In this document: positions 1 through 9,500 of the stretch, one piece after another
Layout of the letters: each line of letters opens with the position of its first letter
How positions within the stretch are numbered: position 1 is the stretch's first letter
From: JBCCRH01 sp039208045
Lineage (GTDB): Bacteria > Bacteroidota > Bacteroidia > Chitinophagales > Saprospiraceae
NCBI GenBank assembly: GCA_039208045.1
Contig: JBCCRH010000063.1
Coordinates: 1-18,747, forward strand
Length of the DNA: 18,747 bases
Direction of reading: 5' to 3'
Notes under the pieces: generated by a model
Databases searched by the model: none
Told to the model about the DNA's origin: nothing
Seen by the model: the letters and a program-made list of their open reading frames with translations, nothing else
Made by a program: the position numbers and the translations under genes

Positions 1-501
1 TATCGACACATCAAACCGCTTGCTGATGCCTTCTAGCGTATCCCCATCCTGCGTTTGGTAGTCAAAAGGCGGGATGATCATTTGGCCGAAAGGCCGCAAT
101 AAACCTACCTGAGAGGTGATCTTACCCTGATTCAGCAATTCTTCCTTACTCACCCCGAGTTTGCGCATCACCAATTCTAAGTCCTCCCGTGCTTGTACCG
201 TATGTGTACGATCGTTTACCGAAATGACGGTTCCAGGCTGAAGAATATCACTATTCAGATTGGTTACTGCCAAGGTAAAGGGGTCAATATTATTACCAAA
301 TACATCGCGGGCGATGGACTCAAAGGTCGTACCCGATTCAATGGTATAGCTGGCTGTAAGTGGAATAATCAGCTCCGCATTATGCTTGAAATAGCCCGTT
401 TTTACCAATAGATCAGAGCCAACAAATAGCTCATTGAGGCTTACGCCAAAATGATCGGCTAGCTGCTGAATGGTGCTGCGTTCACGAATGATAAAGCCCT
501 C
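1..501 (-). repeat. Tandem LysM-like modules (protein-level repeat), last one cut by window
   Basis: Four consecutive modules of about 48 residues begin near residues 2000, 2050, 2098 and 2147 of the giant protein. The last is closest to consensus (YQTQDGDTLEGISKRFDVSI) and runs off the window. The others keep the pattern of an aromatic or hydrophobic start, a short turn, an amphipathic helix, and a PG or P-rich closing strand (FIIRERSTIQQLADHFGVS; YTIESGTTFESIARDVFG; HTVQAREDLELVMRKLGVS). LysM folds usually bind N-acetylglucosamine polymers such as peptidoglycan, or act as a structural module in phage-tail and injection-system baseplates. Three of the four are degenerate, so ligand binding is uncertain. 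Confidence 0.85.
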
Positions 502-3500
502 TTGCTCCCCAAAAGTAATGGTGCGTCCGGCCATTAGGATTTGACTGTTGTCCTTGTTGGCAATAGCGATTTCAGCAGCGGAGACGGGGTGGTCAAAATC
601 CTTTTGGGCAATGCCCGTAAAGGTTTCGGTGAAGTTAGCGGTGTATTGTACAGTCATGCCGATGCGCAGGCTTTTCCCTCCGTTTAGCGGGTGATCCGCA
701 TTGGGTACGAATAGGTCGTAGAGGTCAACAGCGTGGCCGTTGGTCTTGGTGCTATCCAAAAGAGTGCCCACTGTTTCGGTACCATTGATATGGAATTTAA
801 AATTGCGCAGGGCGTCGCGGGAGGCTTTTACCATTTGTTTGGCGATCAACAAGTAGTAGTCGGAGCGGATATAGCTGGCTACCGATTCCGGCAGTTCCTC
901 GTTAGGAATGCGGCGCTTGGTTTGGATTCCATCAAATTCATTGGCAGTGCTGCCATCATCTACCGTCACGCGAAGGGCATCGAAGTGAGCCTTTAGTTTA
1001 CCCATATAATCGCGATCAATCACATTGTAATCGGCAAAGGAGTAGCTAAGGCGGCGCGAGCCATTGTATTCGGATACTTCGATGCGCATGGAGATAGGCA
1101 TAGGATAGTAGGCGCCATTGGCCGTGCCCTCTCCTAGGTCAAAAGGCGACTGCACTTCAAAATTGAAGTGGCGCCCCATAAAGGTTTCGATCGCTTTGCT
1201 GCGAATGGGGGTCGGATTGTCATCCAAATGCTCTAAATAAGCTAGGATATGGAGCAAGTCTTGGTCGCTGATAATTAAATCATCGACTTGCTCTGGTGTT
1301 AGGTCATTGGGCTGGAAAGCGGAGGCCATCCAGCGCAGCACTTGTTTGGCTAGTTTTTCAAAAGGGGCATCTGCGGTACCATCTTGTAGGGATTTATCAA
1401 TACTCGCTTGGCGCTCCTCTTCATTATTAGCGATGGTATCCATGAAAATGGTCGCTACATAGCAAAGCTGTTGCTGGCCTAAGAAAGAGGTCAGCGTATC
1501 TAGGTTAGTAGCCTTGGCTGCGTTGGCAGCTTGGATGGCTAGGTCACCAGCAGCAGTGGGTACCAAGGTCATATAGCCCGTAAGCTTAGCTTTGCCGTTA
1601 GCAGAGGAGACCAAGTTACCAAAGTTGGGAGGTACGGAGAAGTCAAATGGGCTTGCTGTGGTGGCTTCTACGAGGGTGGGCGCTTCGATCAGCGAGCGTA
1701 GCTCGGTCACTCGGCTGCGGGTAGCTCTTGCCAGTACACTATTACCCCGTGCTGCGGTGGCGGCTTTATCGATTTGCCAGGGCGGCGTACCACCCACTTC
1801 GAAAGTGAAGGACTGCTTAACGCGAAGCGAGAAGCTAAAGCTAATCTTGATTTTAAACAGCCCCAGATTGATTTTTACACTGGCTTTTGCCTTCACACTA
1901 GCAATCACCGAAAGCACAATATCTTCGTAGGACTCAAAGGTGATTTGAGCCATGATTTTAATTTCGATCGTTACATCGGCACTAATAATACCAAAGTCGA
2001 CCGAGCCATATATCTTACCGATAATGCCAAAAGTACCTTGCAACCAGAAGTAGTATTCACCTGATAACTCTGCACTGCCTCCCGTACTAACAGCAGTAGC
2101 ACTGTAGGCATTAAATTTGGCGATGACGCCCTCCAAGATTCCAAAAACAGTAAGTTTGATGCCTGCACTCAGAATCCCTGCATTGAAGGTTTTCCCAAAA
2201 CCCACTTCCGCACCAAAACCAAAGACAATGACTGGATTAAACGAGCCATTGGTAATCACAGGCACCCGATTCGTGGAGGCGCTAGACAATTTACCAAAGT
2301 AAAAACCAGCAGAGCCCAATACCGGAATACCCGGAGGAATGATCGCTTCTACCGAGAAAGAGCGACTAAAATCTTGGTTGTAGGGGAAGCCAAGGTCTAT
2401 TAGAAAATCGCCATTGGTGTACACTGCAATGCTAAATACCGGCAAGGTGATGGTATAGGCGCCAATGGTCAGGCGACGCATCAGATCGGGCAGGGTAATC
2501 TCTGTTTGGTATACCCCCACCGTATCACTCACCTGTCGGTACATGATTTGGAAATCCAAGCCCGCAAATATCTTAGCAGGCTTCCCATCTAGCGCAATCC
2601 GCAGGGCATAGAGTGCCGGATCATTAAAAATGATTTGCAGGGTAAGGAAATACTCATTCGTTTCGCCCAAGCGCAACACCCCAAAATCGGTGCCAAAGAG
2701 CCAGTTGCTGTCGGGATCAAACTTGACCGTTGGCAGTTTTCCTCGTTCGGGCGGTTCCACGCCTTTTAGGACAGCGATGGCTTCTTGTACTTTTTTGGCC
2801 TTTTGGAAATCGGGGATCGTCACGTGCTGGCCCATAGCGAGCACGCGTAGGTCGAAGTATTTGTTGCCAGCGCCGGGGGCAGCGGGTGTTTCTTCGGGTT
2901 TAGCGGCATTCCATGCCAATGGCTCTCCTGCTTGCGCCCCTTTCCAGAAGAAAGAGCCGTTGAGTTCGATATTCACTTTGCGCTTTTTGCGGTTGGCAGA
3001 AGTAGAGGCGCTGCCCTGGTCGCTACTGGCATCATAGGTCACGCCGATGCTGTTGATGCGGCAGAAGCCCAATTCGATGGGGCCAATGGCCACTTGGAGG
3101 GATACAGCCTTAGTGGTGAGGTTGAAAGTGAGCGATAAGCTGCTGAGGGGAATTTTATTGAGCACATCCCAAGGTGGGGCCAGTCCAAAGCGATCGCCGG
3201 TGGCCCAGGAGATCATGGTCTCTACGATGGTGCCAAGCGTAGTGCCTTCGGTAAAGCTCAGGATCGCTATCTGTTGTACTTGCCCGCTAATGGTTTTCTC
3301 TTCGATACGCCCTTCCAGGATACCCCAACGAATACCAAACGATTTGGTATCGGGATCAAAATTGTAGAATACATTTAGATCGATGCCGTGCCAGTGGATG
3401 AAGCCATTGATTGCACCGTAGAACTCTTTCTTCCGCTCTGGATGGTTCGCCTCGGTACGTTGGTTGTAGCCGATCAACACGCTCGCCTCAATGGTCGGTG

Positions 3501-6498
3501 CGCCATCCACTGGAAAGGGTATTTCGAAAGGCTGCGCCGTTTGTGCTTCAAATTCGAAAGCATTGGCCCCTTCTTCGGTCTCGAACCGCACGCGAATGCC
3601 ATTGATCAGCAAGTCGTTTTCAGAACCTACCTCTAGTTTCCAGTTGTCATCGAATATCCCCAGGTAAGTATTGATGATACGCGCTACCGATACTTCCCCG
3701 TCGGTTTGAGTGCCCTCAAATATCCAACCTCCCGACTCCTTATATTCTGCTAGGATGCTAAAATCGAGGCGCGCCTCGGGATCATCGGGCAGGATAGCGG
3801 TGGAGGCTTGTACCGCACCAAAAACCCTTTTGCCTTGCCCTTGAATTAAGAAGTTAACATCTTCAATTTGAAATAGGGCCTTACCCTGAATAGTGACAGC
3901 AGGCCACCCTAGCTCCGCCCCACAAGTAATCAAGTAGCTCACCGGGCTATTAAAATCTAAAAACAAGGCAAAAGCCGTCACTTGCCCAAGATTGGGCGTA
4001 TCCACGCTATCCCCCAGATAGGTTTTCACCAATTCACTCACGACTAGCGGATCGGAATCATCAGCCATTTGGGCCGTCAGCACTTTGGCCGGATAGCTCA
4101 CCCCTACTCCAAAATCAGAGCTAATCACTTCAAAACCGGCATTTGCCGACCAGGAAACAGCCCTTGTTTTAAGGGGATCAACTACGTTCACTTGAATGGA
4201 CATTCCTTCTTGGAGTGTAATATTCTTTACGACCTCCCAGGGCTGCGTAGTTGCCAGGCCTACCCCAAAAGATGCAATCTTTTTTTGCTTCAGCTGATAG
4301 ACAAAATCAAAAGAGGACAAGCCTAAATTGGCAATCACATTGAGCGGTGCGGGGAAGGATTTCACAAAATTAATACCCCCCACTAGTTGAAATATCTTCT
4401 CCAAATTGGGCAAATCACCTCCCAGCACGCCCGAAAAGAGCAGCTCCCCTTCTGGGCTCGGCAGTAACATTTGAATCTCTAATTCGGTGTCTTTTCCTAG
4501 CATCAGCTTACTAGCCAATTGCCCCACAATCCGCGAGGCTCCTTCATCTACCACAAGTCCAATGCTGACTTGCTCCAGCGTAAACCAAGCCGAGTTGAGC
4601 AAGGTGAAGGTATCTTTGAATAGCAACTGTAGCGCCAAGGCTAGCCCCCCTTGCTGCTCCGATTCATTAAAGGTAAGCAGCAAGTCGACCCCCGGCAATC
4701 CAAACGAATCCGACTGGCCCGATAGCACCAATTGTGAGCTATCCGAAAAATCGATAGTTACCCCTCCCAACTCTAGCGCACGCTGATCAATAATTTTAGT
4801 CAAGAAATTGAGGATTAAGCCTTCGCCAAGCACTTCTTGGGTAAGTGCGACTGCTCCATCGGAAAGGGTGGTATTAAGGCGATCATTTAAGCTAGCTAGC
4901 GCACTTTGCGCGCTACTTCGCCTAGCCCGCAACGCCTGGCCGTCCCCAGCTGGCTCCGCGAGTTGGTATTTCGGTAAGGCAAACAACAAGGCCATCACTA
5001 ATTTATCATTCTCTGGCTTTCGGTAGTAATTAGCAATACTCGTAAAGTACTGAATGAGCGCATCATCCGCATTGGTCGATAACATCTCCACTAAACGCGC
5101 GCCAAACGTATGCCCCACCGAGGTAGTAGGATCAGCAGGCCACTCCGAGGGGCTTTTCATTAAGCTACTCATGGACTCCATCAAGCTTTGCTGCACGCCC
5201 CCTACTGCACTATCCCCAGGGTTGATGGCAGGATACACCCGCCTGCCTCCTTTAGCTAGGTGGATATACGGTTTCCCTAAATTCAATGCTAGATTGGCTG
5301 TGCCTTTCCCCTCAAAAACGAAGGGATAATTGGCAATGGAATACAAATAGTTGAAGACATCTGGCGGCAGATTGGGAATGGGGACGATTAGAATCTGCTC
5401 CGCCTGCAAGGCAGGGATAATCGTATTCGAAAGCTCAGCTGAAAAAAAGGAGTAGGTGGTTTTGCCGTCGACGGTTCTCTTGGGTGGAAAAATGACCCGA
5501 TTCCTCAGATTGGACTGCGTGATATACTTGTTGACATTGCTATAATCCTCGCCCGTTTCTTCTCCATTAATCAGTTGAATGAGGTATTCCCAATTTTTCT
5601 TTCCAATATCAGCCACCAGGCCAATAATCACACCCTTTTTGTTTTGTGCACTTCCATGCTGCTGGGCATAGGCAATACCTGCAATTAGGTTAAAAAGTAT
5701 GGAATAGGGCAATCCAGGTAAGGTTCTCAACTGCCCCGCATCATCGACCCCAATACCATAAACAGGCATAAAATTTAGCTGCTCTGCCTCTGGGCTAATT
5801 ACTGCATCGGCAATCACCAGGGCAGTATCCACTATTTCATTACCCAAATCTTCGCCATTCTCACCAATCGTGTAGGTATCCCACTGTGCGTCTGTTACCA
5901 CAGGCGGGGACATAAAATAAGCCTGTTGGATAAAAGCAGCGCTCCCCAAGACCGCTTCTTTTTCCAAAACAGTGGGCGTTGCATTGCCTTTGACCCATAG
6001 ATTATTCTTCGCTAACGTCCACTGAAAAGGCTGTAGCTGTAGGAAACAGCGCACATTAAGCCGATCGGCAAAATTGGATTTTCCTTCCAAGCCTCCTGTC
6101 AGGCCCAGCTGCCCCTCTGCCGGATTACTCGCCGTAAAAGAGCTAAAAGCGGTAATCGTAATAGGCCGAACCCCATCCAATTGATATACGCCTTCTGGAT
6201 GATTCGGATCGTAACCAGGCAGCAATACCTTTAATTTTTGTGGCACGGGATCATTGGCATCTTCTTCATACACTAATCGAATCGTCTTGGTATACCCCAG
6301 CTGAATAATTCGCCGGATAAGCAATAAGGTAGTGGCCTGGTGGCCAAAAGCAGAGGAAGCGCCTGTGTAGAAGCGAATTTCAGTCACTTGGTCGTTGCCA
6401 AAAAAGGCTTGCAGCTCTTGCAGCTTCGCTGCTGTCAACACTTCATTTTCTGCTAATACGCCTGCTTGAATACGCTGTAGTAAATCGGTAATGGTCAT
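1..6498 (-). CDS. Giant LysM-repeat protein, 3' end outside window (at least 2166 residues)
   Basis: One frame stays open on the minus strand from an ATG at 6498 through base 1, so the C-terminus is missing. Residues about 40-80 read like a Rossmann beta-alpha-beta unit (IRFYTGASSAFGHQ). Residues about 390-410 contain FVFEGKGTANLALNLGKPY, which resembles the sugar-nucleotide-binding loop of GT-B glycosyltransferases; this domain call is inference. Residues about 450-1600 are rich in predicted beta strands with alternating polar and hydrophobic residues. I recognise no named family there; a link to large proteins with DUF6603-type regions is only an impression. From residue about 2000, four LysM-like modules follow one another. 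No signal peptide or transmembrane helix is evident at the N-terminus. The start lies 47 bp after the stop of the 1157-residue gene upstream, so the two are probably co-transcribed. No Shine-Dalgarno is visible, which is normal in Bacteroidota. The open frame is very secure; the function is unknown. Confidence 0.9.
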   Translation of the reverse strand, partial: MTITDLLQRIQAGVLAENEVLTAAKLQELQAFFGNDQVTEIRFYTGASSAFGHQATTLLLIRRIIQLGYTKTIRLVYEEDANDPVPQKLKVLLPGYDPNHPEGVYQLDGVRPITITAFSSFTASNPAEGQLGLTGGLEGKSNFADRLNVRCFLQLQPFQWTLAKNNLWVKGNATPTVLEKEAVLGSAAFIQQAYFMSPPVVTDAQWDTYTIGENGEDLGNEIVDTALVIADAVISPEAEQLNFMPVYGIGVDDAGQLRTLPGLPYSILFNLIAGIAYAQQHGSAQNKKGVIIGLVADIGKKNWEYLIQLINGEETGEDYSNVNKYITQSNLRNRVIFPPKRTVDGKTTYSFFSAELSNTIIPALQAEQILIVPIPNLPPDVFNYLYSIANYPFVFEGKGTANLALNLGKPYIHLAKGGRRVYPAINPGDSAVGGVQQSLMESMSSLMKSPSEWPADPTTSVGHTFGARLVEMLSTNADDALIQYFTSIANYYRKPENDKLVMALLFALPKYQLAEPAGDGQALRARRSSAQSALASLNDRLNTTLSDGAVALTQEVLGEGLILNFLTKIIDQRALELGGVTIDFSDSSQLVLSGQSDSFGLPGVDLLLTFNESEQQGGLALALQLLFKDTFTLLNSAWFTLEQVSIGLVVDEGASRIVGQLASKLMLGKDTELEIQMLLPSPEGELLFSGVLGGDLPNLEKIFQLVGGINFVKSFPAPLNVIANLGLSSFDFVYQLKQKKIASFGVGLATTQPWEVVKNITLQEGMSIQVNVVDPLKTRAVSWSANAGFEVISSDFGVGVSYPAKVLTAQMADDSDPLVVSELVKTYLGDSVDTPNLGQVTAFALFLDFNSPVSYLITCGAELGWPAVTIQGKALFQIEDVNFLIQGQGKRVFGAVQASTAILPDDPEARLDFSILAEYKESGGWIFEGTQTDGEVSVARIINTYLGIFDDNWKLEVGSENDLLINGIRVRFETEEGANAFEFEAQTAQPFEIPFPVDGAPTIEASVLIGYNQRTEANHPERKKEFYGAINGFIHWHGIDLNVFYNFDPDTKSFGIRWGILEGRIEEKTISGQVQQIAILSFTEGTTLGTIVETMISWATGDRFGLAPPWDVLNKIPLSSLSLTFNLTTKAVSLQVAIGPIELGFCRINSIGVTYDASSDQGSASTSANRKKRKVNIELNGSFFWKGAQAGEPLAWNAAKPEETPAAPGAGNKYFDLRVLAMGQHVTIPDFQKAKKVQEAIAVLKGVEPPERGKLPTVKFDPDSNWLFGTDFGVLRLGETNEYFLTLQIIFNDPALYALRIALDGKPAKIFAGLDFQIMYRQVSDTVGVYQTEITLPDLMRRLTIGAYTITLPVFSIAVYTNGDFLIDLGFPYNQDFSRSFSVEAIIPPGIPVLGSAGFYFGKLSSASTNRVPVITNGSFNPVIVFGFGAEVGFGKTFNAGILSAGIKLTVFGILEGVIAKFNAYSATAVSTGGSAELSGEYYFWLQGTFGIIGKIYGSVDFGIISADVTIEIKIMAQITFESYEDIVLSVIASVKAKASVKINLGLFKIKISFSFSLRVKQSFTFEVGGTPPWQIDKAATAARGNSVLARATRSRVTELRSLIEAPTLVEATTASPFDFSVPPNFGNLVSSANGKAKLTGYMTLVPTAAGDLAIQAANAAKATNLDTLTSFLGQQQLCYVATIFMDTIANNEEERQASIDKSLQDGTADAPFEKLAKQVLRWMASAFQPNDLTPEQVDDLIISDQDLLHILAYLEHLDDNPTPIRSKAIETFMGRHFNFEVQSPFDLGEGTANGAYYPMPISMRIEVSEYNGSRRLSYSFADYNVIDRDYMGKLKAHFDALRVTVDDGSTANEFDGIQTKRRIPNEELPESVASYIRSDYYLLIAKQMVKASRDALRNFKFHINGTETVGTLLDSTKTNGHAVDLYDLFVPNADHPLNGGKSLRIGMTVQYTANFTETFTGIAQKDFDHPVSAAEIAIANKDNSQILMAGRTITFGEQEGFIIRERSTIQQLADHFGVSLNELFVGSDLLVKTGYFKHNAELIIPLTASYTIESGTTFESIARDVFGNNIDPFTLAVTNLNSDILQPGTVISVNDRTHTVQAREDLELVMRKLGVSKEELLNQGKITSQVGLLRPFGQMIIPPFDYQTQDGDTLEGISKRFDVSI

Positions 6499-6545
6499 TG
6501 GAGGGTGGTGTTTGAGGATAATGAACGATTGGGTTTTGGATCAAT

Positions 6546-9500
6546 TTAGGCTTCTTGTTTTTTGTACATGGCAAACCAGCCTAGGGCACTCGCGTCGCCA
6601 TTGGCTTCACTATTTCCAAAAAGGAAAAAGTTAGTCGCTCCGCCGGGCGGTATTTTCAGTAAGCCTAAAAACTTAAGGGCGATCTCGGTAAGCATCAGTA
6701 AAAAACGCTTTTCATCAGGAATGTAGGTCAGTACGATCTGGCCAATGGAAAGCTTAAGCACATTCTGAATATCTAGCAGCTTGGCACCACCGCCCGTCCC
6801 AGGCAGTTCCATTCCAACCGTCACCTTGTAGAGGTTCTCCCCCTTGCTCTCCGGCGACCAAGCTAGCAGTAGGTGCGCATCTAAGTTGATCTTACCAGCC
6901 AATTCCCCTGGCGTACCCAGATTGACTCGGCAGCGCAAGCCGTACCAAGGCTGGCCATTTACACCAGTGAGTGGAATATCGGTTTGTACCGAAAGATAGC
7001 CTTGCTTGGACGGCTCACTGTCGCTCCGGCCAATCACTAGCGTATTCAGGTCGAGCGAGAAGTCGCGGACGAGGCTGTGCTCGCGTGGCGTACTGCGCGC
7101 CATATCAAAGCGGATTTCGCTGGCGCTAAATGCAAAAGTCTTGTCTTCGGGAGTGCTGAAGCGCATTTCAATGCCCAAATTGTGGAAACGAAGGCCTTGG
7201 CGGGGGATGAGGTCTTCTTCATCGGGTGGCGTGCCAAAAGATAGAATATCAAAAGGCGTTTCTAGGGTGGGGTCTTTTAAGCATTGGAAGTCGAGGTAGC
7301 CGCTCATGGCAAACCAACAGACGTTGATGCCATTGGCCTCGTCGGGATCGGCGGCAGTGCGCGTCTGTAGCTTGGCGCTGGTAAGCTCAATTTTATTGAA
7401 CACATTATTGGTAAATAGGAAGGTATAATCGCTAATGGTGCCCAAGCTGTACACCGCCTTTCCGTTATTGTCTTGATAGCTTCCACGTAGTACCAGTGTA
7501 TTAAGGGTATTGCCGCCTGGCCCCATCGCCTGCACCGGCATTTGGAATAGATTGTTAACCGTCAATTGGGCATAGCTTTCAAAATTTTTAATGGCCGTAT
7601 TTTCAAATAATACCTTTAGCGTAAGCAGACGGAAATCATAATCATCGCCAGTGCTGGGGAATACAGGCTGTACCTCCTCCCCTTTCGCTGGCTCCTCATA
7701 GGCGGGGTCTTCATAGTAGATCAAGCCAAACATAGCGCTCGGCTCTTTCAGCACAATTGTCCCATTTTCCTTTTTGATTTGACTAATTGCAATTCCAAAG
7801 TGGTGGGCATAAAAGGCATCTAAATCGGTAATTCCTGCCTTTAGGCCAATCAAATCGTCCGGAAATTGCGTGGTCATCCGAAGGATGAGCAAGCCCTGCC
7901 AGTTGGGATCGGTGACGATTTTTTTGAACTTTTTGAAGTATTTCTGAGCTGCTACATCATCAGTGCTATCAGCTTTGGCGACGCCATCGGCACAGTAGCG
8001 CTGTATCCAATTGGAGAGTACAGAAAGCTGTGAATCATTGGGCGTACTGGGATTATCTCTGGTGATGGGCGAAGAAAAGTCCGCTGCCTGCGTCCACTTC
8101 CCAGGATTCGCTGCTAAGCTTTTAGCAGGGTCGGGATCATAGATCGCTCCTTTTCGCCCCTTAAAAAGTACAATATTGGTATAATCGCCATAATCGTTTT
8201 GTCCCACTTGAGCCGAGAGCGTCCACCCGCCAATAGTCACTTCATTTTTAAAAAGCGTACCACTACTAGCCCCATTGCTCGCCAATGCCCCCAACTTGCT
8301 AGGATTGGTAGCCACTAGAAATAGTGAGCCATTCTGGAAGGCCTGCTGCACCTCATCAGTAGGTTGCACAAAACTGATTTCATTCACCCCTTCCCCACTC
8401 TGCCCAATTAATATCTCCTGCCAGACACTGCCCCCATTATTGGTTTGTAGCTCAATAATCACCCCATTCGGATTAGTCACTCGAATGGGCTCGTCACTAC
8501 TCGTATTTCGACTCATCCGCAGCGTACCTGCTGCACTCTGGCTCAGCGCTGGCCCAATCAAATCGCGCCGCACGGGTGCCACCAGTAAAAACTCAAAATC
8601 TTGTACTTCGTCTTCATCAAATCGATTGCCTGCGGCACTTGGTCGCACCCCACCATAAGGAAGCAATGGATAAGCTACCGTATCCGAATGGTGGACGGAA
8701 TAGCCCGGAGTCATATGCCCCAGTACCGCCTCCGCTGCTTGATTCACAATATCATCAAAACCATAGAGCGCAGCGCCCCTCGGCTGCGCTACGTAGTAGA
8801 GCGGGCTACCCACCTCCCCCGCTGCCACAGCTGCCCAAGAAGTTACCCGCTGCTTGGTGAGCAACGGCTGGGTTGGATCAATCGGTGGGAGGAGCGGAGA
8901 GGCTTCTGGGAAAGGAAAAACAGGAGCAAAAGCAGGCTGCCGCGCCACGAATTGGAGCTGATCACCCGCATAGCCGCCTTCTACTCTTGGCTTAAAGCTG
9001 AAAAACTCTGCGCCATGTAGGCCTCCCATCAGGTCAAAGGTAGCATCTGCATTAGAGTCTTTGATGCCCATACTAAAATTGCCTTCCGGCGAAAGGTATA
9101 AGAAGCCGTTGGTTGCTTTGTTGAGCACGAGCCTAGCGTTATTCGCTACTGGCCATAGCTCGACGGTTTTGCCAAAAATAGTGCGGTAGTAGCTCTCCAA
9201 CACCGTCGGCGTGCCATCTTCATTTGTCCCAGTAAATTCCAAATAACTCACCCTCGATGCACGCGCCGCTTCCACACTCGTCGCTGCCATATCTTCAAAT
9301 ATATCATGCCTCGCATTATCAATATCTGCTGGATGAATCACCCCTCGAAAGCCCATACTGATACCCTTACTCGTACACAGCGGATATTCTTCAGTCGCCA
9401 CCTTTTCGTCTTCTAAGCCAATATACATCTGGAAGCCCATCTTGTAGCGAGAGGCCAATAGGCTATCCGTCAAGTGAATATCAAACTGCAAGAGGCCTTG

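Noticed and set aside
193..5329. Many plus-strand open frames of 60-135 codons across 193-5329
   Set aside because: They lie opposite one uninterrupted minus-strand frame whose LysM and beta-strand patterns are clearly coding; the plus-strand peptides show no domain, start context or promoter.
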